Part shown: positions 52,290-60,936 of the stretch, one piece after another
Numbering within the stretch: position 1 is the stretch's first letter
Layout: each line of letters starts with the position of its first letter
NCBI GenBank assembly: GCA_046350555.1
Contig: JAXMAF010000025.1
Coordinates: 13,699 to 77,698, forward strand
Source: JAXMAF01 sp046350555
Lineage (GTDB): Bacteria > Planctomycetota > Phycisphaerae > Phycisphaerales > SM1A02
DNA length: 64,000 nucleotides
Reading direction: 5' to 3'
Notes under the pieces: generated by a model
The model's database searches: none
Seen by the model: the letters and a program-made list of their open reading frames with translations, nothing else
Told to the model about the DNA's origin: nothing
Translations under genes and position numbers: made by a program

Positions 52290-52307
52290 GCGCGAACCGA
52301 TTCGCGC
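52290..52307. promoter_or_regulatory. Inverted repeat upstream of the HTH-receiver gene
   Basis: A perfect 7-bp inverted repeat, GCGCGAA-CCGA-TTCGCGC, lies about 30 bp before the gene at 52338. A third GCGAA follows at once (GACGCGAATG). It could be an operator for the regulator encoded next to it; a hairpin role is also possible. Confidence 0.35.
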
Positions 52308-52337
52308 AAGACGCGAATGTTCTGACGGAGTCCGAGA

Positions 52338-52946
52338 GTGAGAAAACCAACCATGGGGAATCGACAGGTGCACGACCGGTGGGCTGGCAAGGAGATCTTC
52401 TCGACGGGCGAAGCCGCCGAGGTGTGCGGCGTTTCGCAACAGACGATCATCCGCTGCTTCGACAGCGGGCGGCTGCGCGGGTTTCGCGTCCCGGGATCGC
52501 GCTTCCGGCGCATTCCGCGCAACGAGCTGGTGCGCTTCATGCGCGAGAACGGCATCCCGCTCACGTCGCTCAGCGGCGGCAGCCGGCGCGTCCTGCTGCT
52601 CTCCTCCGACGCGGGCTTCGCGGACGCCTTCACCCGCGCCTCGTCGGGGGACGCGCGGCTCGAGGTGCGCGTCGCCACCACCGCCTTCGAGGGTGGTGTG
52701 ATGACCGAACAGTTTGCACCGCACCTGCTCGTGGTCGACGCGGACCTTCCACAGTTCGACGCTCGCGCCGTGCTTCGACGCGCGCAGGGCAAGGCGGAGT
52801 CGGCCGACGCCCGCGTCGTGATCATCGGCGCGGCGCTCCACGGCGACCGGGTCGCGTCGTTCGTCGACGCCGGCGCCGCGCTCTGCATGCAGAAGCCGGT
52901 GGACGTCCCCGCACTGCTCGCCCGCATCGGCGAGCTGGCCGCCTGA
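52338..52946 (+). CDS. Excisionase-type HTH fused to a C-terminal response-regulator receiver domain
   Basis: 202 residues from GTG, or 197 from the ATG a few codons later (MGNRQVHDRWAGKEIF). Residues about 20-70 form a MerR/excisionase-like winged HTH: FSTGEAAEVCGVSQQTIIRC, FDSGRLRGFRVPGSRFRRIP. Residues about 85-202 look like a receiver domain: RRVLLLSSDAGFADAF, HLLVVDADLPQFDARAVLRR with the phospho-acceptor Asp, VVIIGAA and MQKPVDVPALLARIGELA with the conserved Lys-Pro. The usual order is receiver first, so this layout is reversed. The second acidic residue of the pocket is Asp in LSSD. No histidine kinase is nearby. Confidence 0.85.
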   Translation: MRKPTMGNRQVHDRWAGKEIFSTGEAAEVCGVSQQTIIRCFDSGRLRGFRVPGSRFRRIPRNELVRFMRENGIPLTSLSGGSRRVLLLSSDAGFADAFTRASSGDARLEVRVATTAFEGGVMTEQFAPHLLVVDADLPQFDARAVLRRAQGKAESADARVVIIGAALHGDRVASFVDAGAALCMQKPVDVPALLARIGELAA

Positions 52947-52956
52947 AGCGGGCCGT

Positions 52957-53394
52957 TCAGCCCGCCCCGGTCAGCTCGTCGAGCGACAGCGTCGCGTGGC
53001 GCAGGTGCGGGATGACGATCGATCCACCGACGACGAGCGCGACGTTGAGCGCATCCTCGATCTCCCGGCGCGACCACCCCGCGGCCACGCACTGGTCGAG
53101 GTGGTAGTCGATGCAATCGTTGCAGCGCAGCACCGCCGAGGCGACGAGGCCGAGCAGCTCCTTCGTGCGGCCCGGCAACGGTCCATCCTCGTACGCGGCG
53201 CCATCCAGCCGGAAGAACCGCTTGATGCCAAGATGATCGGTCGCGAGCACCCGTTCGTTGGCGTGGGCGCGCTCCGCGCGAAACTGCGAGATCGACCGGT
53301 GGGATCGCTCCTGGTCACGGCGACCGGGCCGACCAGGCGGATCGAACTGGTCGGGTTGATCGGGCTGGTCAGGCTGGCCGGATTGATCGGTCAT
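52957..53394 (-). CDS. Carboxymuconolactone-decarboxylase/AhpD-like protein
   Basis: 145 residues from MTDQSGQPDQPDQPDQ at 53394; the low-complexity Asp-Gln-Pro start may be longer or shorter. The AhpD-like core has KELLGLVASAVLRCNDCIDY with the CxxC and the following His (CNDCIDYHL), then EIEDALNVALVVGGSIVIPH. Such proteins often act as alkyl-hydroperoxidase-type disulphide reductants. It is 31 bp past the psd stop on the same strand. Confidence 0.85.
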   Translation of the reverse strand: MTDQSGQPDQPDQPDQFDPPGRPGRRDQERSHRSISQFRAERAHANERVLATDHLGIKRFFRLDGAAYEDGPLPGRTKELLGLVASAVLRCNDCIDYHLDQCVAAGWSRREIEDALNVALVVGGSIVIPHLRHATLSLDELTGAG

Positions 53395-53425
53395 CGGATC
53401 CCTCTCTTCGACCACGCGCCCGCGC

Positions 53426-54121
53426 CTATCGCGGCGCGTCACCGCCGCGCGGACGAAGCACGGCGAGCAGCGTCACGCCACCGCGCACCCGCTGGCCCTC
53501 GGCGACGCGCACGTCGACGTCGTCGGGACGGGGAAGCACGAGTTCGGTGGTCGAGCCGAACTTGATCATGCCGAAGCGCTCGCCGCCGCGCAGCCGCTGG
53601 CCCGGACGAATCGGACAGACGATCCGCCGTGCGATCGCGCCGGCGACCTGCCGCACGCCGATCGTCTCGCCGCCGGACGCGCCGTCCCGCTCGGCCAGGC
53701 GGAGCGTCACGAGGTTGGACTCGTTCACCTGCGCCGATTCCTCGCTGCGGGCGTCGAGATACCGGCCCGGCGCATGCGCCACCGAGACCACCTCGCCGTC
53801 GCACGGCGCGCGGTTCACGTGCACGTCGAGGACGCTGAGGAAGATGCGCACCACGATCGCCGGGCCGCCGGTCGCCGCATGACGATCGACGCGGAGGATC
53901 CTGGAGACGACGCCGTCGGCCGGGCTGAGCATCGCCCCGCGCGGCAGGTCGGCTGGAACGCGCCGCCAAGGATCCCGGAAGAACGCGACGCCGGAGAGCC
54001 AGATCAACGCCACGAGCGCGACCAGCCACCACCATCCATACCACGCCGCGATCGCGCCAAGCGCGGCCGAGAGGAGCGTGATGGTCAGCCACTCGCGAAG
54101 GCCGTAGCGGGTCAGGGACAT
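53426..54121 (-). CDS. psd: Phosphatidylserine decarboxylase, short form
   Basis: 231 residues from MSLTRYGLREWLTITLLSAA. The N-terminus has two hydrophobic segments (LLSAALGAIAAWYGWWWL, VALVALIWLSGVAFFRDPWR). Motifs are AMLSPADGVVSRILRVDRH, IFLSVLDVHVNRAPCDGEVV, LDARSEESAQVNESNLVTL and FGMIKFGSTTELVLPRPDDV. FGST is the self-cleavage site, where Ser becomes the pyruvoyl group. The length and GST site fit the type II/archaetidylserine-decarboxylase-like group. It makes phosphatidylethanolamine at the membrane. A pssA partner is not in view. Confidence 0.93.
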   Translation of the reverse strand: MSLTRYGLREWLTITLLSAALGAIAAWYGWWWLVALVALIWLSGVAFFRDPWRRVPADLPRGAMLSPADGVVSRILRVDRHAATGGPAIVVRIFLSVLDVHVNRAPCDGEVVSVAHAPGRYLDARSEESAQVNESNLVTLRLAERDGASGGETIGVRQVAGAIARRIVCPIRPGQRLRGGERFGMIKFGSTTELVLPRPDDVDVRVAEGQRVRGGVTLLAVLRPRGGDAPR

Positions 54122-54191
54122 GGGGCCGGGTCGGAAGTCGAGCGTCGCGGCGCCGTGTGACGTCGCTGCGTGCGGAGCGATCAGGTCGCCA

Positions 54192-54989
54192 TCACTCCGT
54201 CGCCTTGCCGATGAAGAATCCAACCGCGCCGCAGACCAGCGTGACGGCCGCGAGTCCACCCGCCCAGATCATCAGGTTCTCGGCGAACATGTGGGCGATT
54301 CCCGCGGTGCTGCCGCCAAGGCCGACGAAGACCATCACGCCCATGCAGATGATCGCCACCAGCGCGCCGAGCAGAAGTCCGATCGACAGCCCCGACCATG
54401 AGCCGTCGTACGCCTCCATCACCATCGGCGCCATCACCATCCCGCCCGCGGCGCTGAGCGCGTTGCCCGGGCTCTCGGCGCCCGCGGCCTCGAAGAGGCC
54501 GGAGGCGTTCGCGGGAATCTCGACGTTGTCCTCGCTGGAGTAGACCTCCTCGAGCAGCTCGGCGCCGAGCGAGGTGTCGTCGCTCTCGCGGGTCAGGTCG
54601 AGCAGCCCGCTGCCCGAACCGACCGCCTCGAGGCTCAGTTCGTCGTCGGTCGCCGGCGCCGGCTGGGTGCGCGCCGCGGCCTTCTCCTCGCCGTGATCGG
54701 TCTCGAAGGCGCTCATGCTGCTCGCGTCGCGCGAGTCGGCCAGCGCCAGGCCTGAGTCCTGGAGGCCGGCGGCCGACCCGCCCATGCGGCTGTCCTCGAG
54801 CGCAAGCGGAATCTCGCCGGACTCCTCCTCGCCGCCGACGAGCAGGTCGATCTGCTCGACCTTGAACATGAGCTTGTCGCGGTCGCGAAACTCCTGGATT
54901 TCGCCGCGACGGGTCATCTCCTTGATCTCATCGGCGCTCTTGCCGAGCTTCTGCGCGACTTCGTCCAGCGTGTAGAACATCTTGGCCAT
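54192..54989 (-). CDS. HTH-domain protein with two C-terminal membrane segments
   Basis: 265 residues from MAKMFYTLDEVAQKLGKSAD. Residues 1-55 are a MerR/excisionase-like HTH: FYTLDEVAQKLGKSADEIKE, MTRRGEIQEFRDRDKLMFKV. An acidic Ser/Glu-rich middle (about 55-190) follows, with LELDSRxGG-like PLALEDSRMGGSAAG. Two transmembrane helices close the protein: GLSIGLLLGALVAIICMGVM (about 198-223) and MIWAGGLAAVTLVCGAVGFF (about 240-263). The combination suggests a membrane-tethered DNA- or protein-binding factor; planctomycetes have several such proteins. The function is unknown. Confidence 0.75.
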   Translation of the reverse strand: MAKMFYTLDEVAQKLGKSADEIKEMTRRGEIQEFRDRDKLMFKVEQIDLLVGGEEESGEIPLALEDSRMGGSAAGLQDSGLALADSRDASSMSAFETDHGEEKAAARTQPAPATDDELSLEAVGSGSGLLDLTRESDDTSLGAELLEEVYSSEDNVEIPANASGLFEAAGAESPGNALSAAGGMVMAPMVMEAYDGSWSGLSIGLLLGALVAIICMGVMVFVGLGGSTAGIAHMFAENLMIWAGGLAAVTLVCGAVGFFIGKATE

Positions 54990-55091
54990 TGAGGGAAGCT
55001 CCGGCGCCGCAGGCCGCGGCGGACGATGCACGGTACACGGCGTCGGGCGATCGTTCAATCGCGCCGCGCCGTGCGACCGGCGACCAATGGC

Positions 55092-55118
55092 AAAGGGGGG
55101 CGCGAGGCGCCCCCCTTT
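55092..55118. terminator. Strong GC hairpin in a 372-bp gap
   Basis: A perfect 12-bp inverted repeat, AAAGGGGGGCGC with its complement around a GAG loop. Its ends are AAA and TTT, so each strand has only a 3-nt T-run. It lies between the start of the gene at 54989 and R2 copy F, in a 372-bp gap (54990-55361) with no gene. It may end transcription of the minus-strand gene at 55362-56234. Confidence 0.65.
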
Positions 55119-55260
55119 CCACGAAAACAGAACTCACTCTGCGAAACCTGGCGTCGCCCCGCGCAGCCGGACCCCGGCTGGACCATCCGGGCCGTCGTGC
55201 GGCGACGAGCGTCGATGAGGCCGGAACGCGGCGTGACCGCGCGATGGGCTCCGACTCGCG

Positions 55261-55358
55261 CGCGTCCCGGTCGCTGCTCTCGCCCCACCAAGGCCTGATC
55301 CGACCCAGAGCGGCCGTCGCAGGCAAGGGCTTGGACGCGTGGAAGTCTTCGGGAGTCC
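55261..55358 (-). repeat. R2 dispersed intergenic element, copy F
   Basis: A moderately diverged R2 copy beginning 3 bp past the stop of the minus-strand gene at 55362. Blocks: GCTCTCGCCCCACCAAGGCC, GGCAAGGGCTTGGACGCGTG and GGAAGTCTTCGGGAGTCCGT. Between it and the gene at 54989 lies the hairpin at 55092-55118. Confidence 0.75.
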
Positions 55359-55361
55359 GTG

Positions 55362-56234
55362 TCAGCCGGGGCACTCGCCCCAGTAGGAGATGACCGCATT
55401 GACATCGGAACCGTCGATGAGGCCGTTGCCGTCGGTGTCCGCCTGGGTGCCGCACGAGACGGACTGGCCGAAGAGGCTCAGCACGATCATGAGGTCGTCC
55501 TTGTCGACGACGCCGTTGCCGTCGACATCGCCCGGGCATGGATCGGCGAGCGGATCGTCGATGGTTCCGTTGGTGGCGAAGAGAAGCGAGAAGACCGCCT
55601 TGTCGCCGGGGGTCATGGTGAAGTGCGTGGTGTGGCCGAGCGAGCCGACGTACGACGGACCGACCGCCGATGGAATCGGCGTGCCCCACTGCGTGTTGGT
55701 CGTCGTCGAGCCCGAGCCGGTCTTGGCCATGACGAACGGGCAGTAGAAGAGATTCTGCGCGGGCACGTCGTCGATGATCGCCGAGACGAGGTAGTCGACG
55801 TCGCCGCTGCAGAGGATCGCGCCGCCATCGCCGTTGCAAATCAGCTTGATCGTGCAGAGACCGCCGATGTTGCTGGATCCGTTCAGGTGCGGGCAGATCG
55901 GAGCGGTGAAGCTGGTGGTCACATCGATCGGCGCGCTCGAGTTGTTCTCCACCGTCGAGGAGCCGTTGATCAGGGCGTTGTTGACGGGATTGACATCGGC
56001 CGCGTAGTTGAACGTGAACTTGTACTGGCCGACCGTGATGGTCTTGACGAACGAGTAGTTGCCCGACGGGGTCAGCGTGCCCGTGATGTTGACCGTGGTC
56101 GGGGCCTCTCCGTTCACGGAGTAGGTGGCGGTCGCCACGACCGGGGTGGAGGCATCGGCGCCGGCAACGAGACAGGCGGCGAAGACGGCGGAACAGATCG
56201 ACGACGGAACGAACAGACGCGACGTGCAGCTCAT
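55362..56234 (-). CDS. Secreted protein with dockerin-like calcium-binding repeats
   Basis: 290 residues from the ATG at 56232-56234. MSCTSRLFVPSSICSAVFAA followed by LVAGADAS is a signal peptide. The mature domain is Thr/Ser/Asn-rich and beta-like (YSVNGEAPTTVNITGTLTPS, YKFTFNYAADVNPVNNALIN) with several Cys. Two dockerin-like loops end it: GDVDGNGVVDKDDLMIVLSL and DTDGNGLIDGSDVNAVISYW. The family is unknown to me. It is probably secreted. R2 copy F follows the stop directly, and a 768-bp gap lies upstream. Confidence 0.8.
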   Translation of the reverse strand: MSCTSRLFVPSSICSAVFAACLVAGADASTPVVATATYSVNGEAPTTVNITGTLTPSGNYSFVKTITVGQYKFTFNYAADVNPVNNALINGSSTVENNSSAPIDVTTSFTAPICPHLNGSSNIGGLCTIKLICNGDGGAILCSGDVDYLVSAIIDDVPAQNLFYCPFVMAKTGSGSTTTNTQWGTPIPSAVGPSYVGSLGHTTHFTMTPGDKAVFSLLFATNGTIDDPLADPCPGDVDGNGVVDKDDLMIVLSLFGQSVSCGTQADTDGNGLIDGSDVNAVISYWGECPG

Positions 56235-57002
56235 GACGGAGGTACCTCGATACACAGTCAGACATCCCCTTGTGACGGCGGAGCGCCGAACGGCTCTCCG
56301 GCCGCCGACCACGCATCGGCGGCTGAGTCGTGTCGGCCCCTTCCGACACGCCAGACCCTCAGGACCAGACTCGGGGAGGCCGGCGACGCGAGTTCCGCGA
56401 TCTCGGAGACGTTGGCCTGCGGCGTGAGCGCCGCGGGCGGATCCCGTTTGCCTGCTCGGCCAAGCGCCGCTTTTTTCGCGTGGCGCGGAACCGGCAATTG
56501 AACTGATCCGTACCTTCCAACACCTCCAACAACGGGCTCTTGCTTCCGACCAGACGCTGCGGCGATGGTTCGGACACTCGACTCAGGCCTTCAGATTCCA
56601 CGCCTTGGCCTGAAACGAGCGTCAGAAGCCCACCCTCGACGGCGACCGGGCACTCCTCACCCCAGGAAGAGTGCGTAGGTTGCCATCTTTTCGTTGGGTC
56701 GACAACCAAAATGGACTTTCTGCGCATCTTCGCAGACGTTTTTTTGTTGACGCGCCGGTGCGGGTCCACCGTTGGACGTCGTTCGGGGTTTGGTCCGAAA
56801 ACGCGCCTTGGTCGATCGGGCGAGCCGAGCAGCACGTGGCGACCATGGGTCGATTCGACCCACGCGGCGCGATGCCGGCTTCAGGCAGATGGCGTCGCGT
56901 GGGCCATGGGTGACCCCACGCGCGGACGGCCCGGTGCGGTCCATCGTCCGCTCCGGGCCGTCCGCGCGCGTGACCGATCGTTCACGCCTTCGATCCGTGC
57001 CA
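56235..57002. other. 768-bp gap, candidate small RNA locus
   Basis: No protein gene is convincing here. Two local inverted repeats (AGGCC with GGCCT near 56590; GCACTC with GAGTGC near 56660) precede a plus-strand terminator at 56719-56745, with no gene for it to end. A small plus-strand RNA ending near 56745 is therefore possible. A longer GC-rich inverted repeat, CGGACGGCCCGG with CCGGGCCGTCCG, lies near 56920-56970, just past the stop of the tricorn gene. Confidence 0.4.
56719..56745 (+). terminator. Rho-independent terminator without an assigned gene
   Basis: On the plus strand a 6-bp stem TCTGCG-CATCTT-CGCAGA is followed by CG and seven T. This is a classical intrinsic terminator. No protein gene lies within 2 kb upstream on this strand, so it may end a small RNA. 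The sequence also falls within an open frame (ATG at 56711) that I reject. Confidence 0.55.
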
Positions 57003-60000
57003 TCAACGATCCGCCGGAGCGATCCCCATCCCGCTGCGATCCGGATAGGGCGGCCGCGGCGTCGGCTTGTACGGCTTCTCTTCAAGTTCCTTGAGCATCT
57101 GGTCGATGGCGGCATCGAGCTGCGGATCGGCGCCGTCGGCCATCTTCGACGGATCGTCGATGACCGCGATGTCCGGGTCGACCCCGTGCCCCTCGATGCC
57201 CCACGTTCCATCCTTCTCGTAGAAGCCGAAGGTCGGCACGCTGATCGTGGCGCCGTCGATCAGCCCCGGATTGCCGGAGATGCCAACCAGCCCGCCCCAG
57301 GTGCGCGTGCCGATCAGCTTGCCGAGCCCCACCTGCTTGAAGTAGTGCGGGAAAGCGTCGCCGCCGGAACCGCTCAGCCCGTTGATGAGCATGCACATGG
57401 GACCCTGGTGCGAGTCTGGCGGCCAGCGCCAGTCCTTGCCGTCGCGCCGCGCCCAGTAGTTCGTCAGCGGCCGGTTGAGCAGCTCGATGAAGCGGGTCGG
57501 GATCTGTCCGCCGCCGTTCCAGCGCTCGTCGACGATGAGCGCCGGCTTGTGCATCTGTCCGAAGAACTGCCGGAAGAGGTTGTTCTGGCCGTTCACGCCG
57601 GTGTCGGGAACATGGATGTATCCGACGCGCCCGCCGGTGCGCTCCTCGACGTGCCTGCGGTTGCGCTCGATCCACGCGCGGTAGCGCAGGTCGGTCTCGC
57701 TCGCGATCGGCTTGACCACGATGTCGCGCGCCTTGTCGTCGATCGTCGGCTTCTCGCTCAGCGTGAGCGTGACCGGGCGGTCGAGCAGTCCGACGAACGC
57801 GGCCCAGGGATCCTTCGCGGTGTCCACGGGCACGCCGTTCACCGCCAGCAGGTAGTCGCCCGGCTTCGCGTCGATGCCCGGCTGGCTGAGCGGCCCGCGC
57901 GCGTCCACGTCCCACGCGGCGCCGCGATCGATCGCGGCGATCCGATACGCCGCGACGCCGCCCTCGGGCTTGACGAGCTCGAAGTCGCAGCCGAGCAGCC
58001 CGATCGGTGTGTTCGGCGAGCTCTCCACGTCGCCTCCGCCGTTGTAGTAGGCGTGGCCGACGTTGAGCTCGGAGATCATCTCGCTGATGACGAAGGCGAC
58101 ATCCTCGCGGCTGGCGCAGTCGTCGATCATTCGGCCGTAGCGATCGCCGACGGCCTTCCAGTCGACCTTGTGCATGTCGGGGTCGTAGAACCAGTCGCGG
58201 TAGATGCGCCATGCATCGCGGAAGATCTGCCTCCACTCGGTGCGCGGATCGATGGTCGCGATCATGCCGCTGGTGACGACGCCCTTGCCGCTCGCGCCCG
58301 CGCTGGCGGGGTAGATCATGTTGCCCACCAGCAGCTTCTTGCCGTCGGCGCTCATCTCGAAGCCGCCGCCGGCGCAGACGCTCTTCTCCTCGCGCTTGTC
58401 GTCGAAGAGGTCGAAGAGCTTGATGCCCGCCGGCCCCTCGCCCCCGCGCGACGGCTGGCGCACGTAGATCAGCGCATTGCCGTCGTTCACCGCGAGACGA
58501 CCGAAGTTGCCCGCCCTGATCGGCAGGAGCATGGCGCGGGCCTCGAAGCCGTCGAGCTCGATCTCGACCGGCTTGGTCGCCTCCTTGGCCTTCTCCTTGG
58601 ACTTGTCGCCGCCGCCCTTGTCGCCGTTCTTGCCCGCATCGGCGGCGAGCTTCGCGCTGCGCTTGCCGTTGACGGTCGCCGCGGCGCCGCCCGGCATCTC
58701 GCTCGTGCCTTCGACGGATTCGCCCTTCACCGTCAATCGCATCGTGAGCTTGGAACCTGACGGCACCGCCAGCTCGAGGATCAGCTCGCCGGTCTCCGGC
58801 TTCCACGACCCGCCGACGATCTCCACGACGCCCATCGCGCTGCTGATCGATCCGCTCGGCTTGCCGTCGGCACCCACGACGAGCGTCATGGTCGCCGGAA
58901 GCCCGCCCGGCGGTGCGCCCTCGAAGCCGGTGACGCTCAGGTCCCACGTGCCGCTGACGCGGTCGTCGGCAGCGGGCTTCTCCTTCGCACCGTCGTCCTT
59001 CTTGTCGTCGGGCTTCTTGTCCTCGGGCTTCTTGTCGTCCGGCTTCTTGTCGTCCTTCGCGTCCTCCTTCTTCTCGCCTTCCTTCTTCTCGTCCTTCTTC
59101 TCGTCCTTCTTCTCGTCCTTCTTCCAGCTCTCCTCGTCGCTCTTGGGATTCATCGGCGAAGCGACGTCCTTGCGGAGCGGAACGGCGAGGATCACCTCGG
59201 TCCCCGCGTAGATGAACGACTGGTCGACATCGGCGTACATCGGCGAGCTGAACGATCGATTGCTTCCGAAATAGAGCCAGTCGCCCTTGCGATCGAACGT
59301 CGGCGCGCCATCGGCGAACATCCCGCTGGTGACCTGCGTGGATTGGCCGGTGTCGACGTTGTAGAGCCGGATGTGCATCATCGGCGACTCGTCGGCGCTG
59401 CGCTGGTACGCGATCCATCGGCTGTCGCGCGACCAGCTTGGCGAGCGATCGGGGTTGGCCCACGGGTCGACGTCGATCTTCTTCAGGTCGCCGAGCCTGA
59501 TCTCTCCGGCCATGGGTCCGTTGGCGTCCTCTTCGGCGAGCGTGGCCAGCCAGAGCGTGCCCGTCTTGTCGGAGAAGACCATGCGCTTCGAGTCCGGCGA
59601 CCACGTCGGGCCGAAGCGGAAGACGGCGCCATCGGTCGTGAGGCGCTTCGGCTTGCCCTTGCCGTCGCTCTGCTCGACGTAGATCTCGTATTCGCCGCTC
59701 TCGTCGCTGAGGTACGCGATCCACTTTCCGTCGGGGCTCCACGCGGGCGAACGCTCGAACGCGCCGCTCGTGCGCGAGAGGTTGCGCGGCGAGCCGTTCT
59801 CCGCCGGGAGCGTCCAGAGGTCGCCCCTCGCGCTCGCCGCGACGCGCTTGCCGCTGGGGGAGATCGTTCGCTCGGTGATCTCCTTCGACGCGTCCACCTG
59901 GTTCGGGCGCAGCTTCGGACGATCGCCCGGGATCACGACCTTCACCTGCCGCGTGGTGCCGGTGGGCACGTCGAGCACGTAGAGATCCTCACCCTTCTGA

Positions 60001-60833
60001 AAGACGATCTCGGCGCCGGCGCCCCCCGCGGGCCCGGGACCGACCGAAGGCCACTTCACATCGAAGTCGGCGAACTTCGTCACCTGCGCGGTGCTGCCGT
60101 TGGCCGTGTCGTGCACCCAGATGTTGAGCCGATGCTCCGGCCCCGCGTCGCTGAGGTAGTACACCTTGCCGCCGACCCACATCGGCGAGGTGTCGGTGCC
60201 TTCCCAGTCGGTCATGCGCTTGGCGGATTTGTCCTTCAGGTTGAAGAGCCAGATGTCCGTGGCCATGCCGCCGCGATAGCGCTTCCAGGTGCGGAAGTCG
60301 GTCGTGTGCGGCGTGTAGGCCAGCCACGTCCCGTCGGGACTGATCGCCGCCGTCGTGCCGTACGGAACGGGCAGCTCCGTCGGCATGCCTCCCGTGACCG
60401 GCACGGTGAAGAGATTGGATTGGCGACCCATCGGCGCGAGGCCGTTCGAGTAGAAGAGCAGATCGCCCCCGGGCGTGAAGTCGCAGAGCGTCTCGCCCGC
60501 TGGATGATGCGTCACGCGCTGGGCGGGGCCCCCGGCGGTGGGCATCACGTAGAGATCGCGGTTGCCCTCGTAGTTGCCGACGAACGCGATCGACGCGCCG
60601 TCGGCGCTGAACTTCGGGAAGAGCTCGGGCCCCGGCGGGCTCGCCAGCGGCGAGGCCATGCCGCCCTCGCGCGGCACGGTCCACAGGTCGTTCGCGTAGA
60701 CGAAGACGATCTCCTTCGGACCGATGTCCGGAAAGCGGAGCATCGCCGCATCGGGGCGCGTGTCGGCAAGGGCGGTGCAGGCGAGCGTGACGGCGGCGAG
60801 TGCGGCCGCGAGCGCGGGGCGTTTGGGATTCAT
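57003..60833 (-). CDS. Tricorn protease homologue, exported
   Basis: 1276 residues from MNPKRPALAAALAAVTLACT, with a signal peptide ending near ALA-D. Residues about 25-500 are beta-propeller repeats (MLRFPDIGPKEIVFVYANDL, FSADGASIAFVGNYEGNRDL, ITYxSDxxG-like WIAYLSDESGEYEIYVEQSD). Residues about 558-622 are a Lys/Asp/Glu run, followed by an extra beta domain (WDLSVTGFEGAPPGGLPATM) not in archaeal tricorn. The protease part has SELNVGHAYYNGGGD with the catalytic His (about 926), a PDZ region, and MLINGLSGSGGDAFPHYFKQ with the nucleophile Ser near residue 1154, then GIEGHGVDPDI. It would degrade peptides in the periplasm. Confidence 0.92.
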   Translation of the reverse strand: MNPKRPALAAALAAVTLACTALADTRPDAAMLRFPDIGPKEIVFVYANDLWTVPREGGMASPLASPPGPELFPKFSADGASIAFVGNYEGNRDLYVMPTAGGPAQRVTHHPAGETLCDFTPGGDLLFYSNGLAPMGRQSNLFTVPVTGGMPTELPVPYGTTAAISPDGTWLAYTPHTTDFRTWKRYRGGMATDIWLFNLKDKSAKRMTDWEGTDTSPMWVGGKVYYLSDAGPEHRLNIWVHDTANGSTAQVTKFADFDVKWPSVGPGPAGGAGAEIVFQKGEDLYVLDVPTGTTRQVKVVIPGDRPKLRPNQVDASKEITERTISPSGKRVAASARGDLWTLPAENGSPRNLSRTSGAFERSPAWSPDGKWIAYLSDESGEYEIYVEQSDGKGKPKRLTTDGAVFRFGPTWSPDSKRMVFSDKTGTLWLATLAEEDANGPMAGEIRLGDLKKIDVDPWANPDRSPSWSRDSRWIAYQRSADESPMMHIRLYNVDTGQSTQVTSGMFADGAPTFDRKGDWLYFGSNRSFSSPMYADVDQSFIYAGTEVILAVPLRKDVASPMNPKSDEESWKKDEKKDEKKDEKKEGEKKEDAKDDKKPDDKKPEDKKPDDKKDDGAKEKPAADDRVSGTWDLSVTGFEGAPPGGLPATMTLVVGADGKPSGSISSAMGVVEIVGGSWKPETGELILELAVPSGSKLTMRLTVKGESVEGTSEMPGGAAATVNGKRSAKLAADAGKNGDKGGGDKSKEKAKEATKPVEIELDGFEARAMLLPIRAGNFGRLAVNDGNALIYVRQPSRGGEGPAGIKLFDLFDDKREEKSVCAGGGFEMSADGKKLLVGNMIYPASAGASGKGVVTSGMIATIDPRTEWRQIFRDAWRIYRDWFYDPDMHKVDWKAVGDRYGRMIDDCASREDVAFVISEMISELNVGHAYYNGGGDVESSPNTPIGLLGCDFELVKPEGGVAAYRIAAIDRGAAWDVDARGPLSQPGIDAKPGDYLLAVNGVPVDTAKDPWAAFVGLLDRPVTLTLSEKPTIDDKARDIVVKPIASETDLRYRAWIERNRRHVEERTGGRVGYIHVPDTGVNGQNNLFRQFFGQMHKPALIVDERWNGGGQIPTRFIELLNRPLTNYWARRDGKDWRWPPDSHQGPMCMLINGLSGSGGDAFPHYFKQVGLGKLIGTRTWGGLVGISGNPGLIDGATISVPTFGFYEKDGTWGIEGHGVDPDIAVIDDPSKMADGADPQLDAAIDQMLKELEEKPYKPTPRPPYPDRSGMGIAPADR

Positions 60834-60936
60834 GCGAGAGAGGGTGAAGCTGCGGGATGGAAGCGAAGCGCCGGAGGCGAGGCCGGCACCGAGATACCGG
60901 CGAGAGCCGGCACGGTAGCAGGCCGGCGCCATCGCT

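Noticed and set aside
56711..57094. Open frame beginning MDFLRIFADVFLL
   Set aside because: Its first codons coincide with the stem and T-run of a terminator, and the rest is Arg/Gly-rich without any motif.
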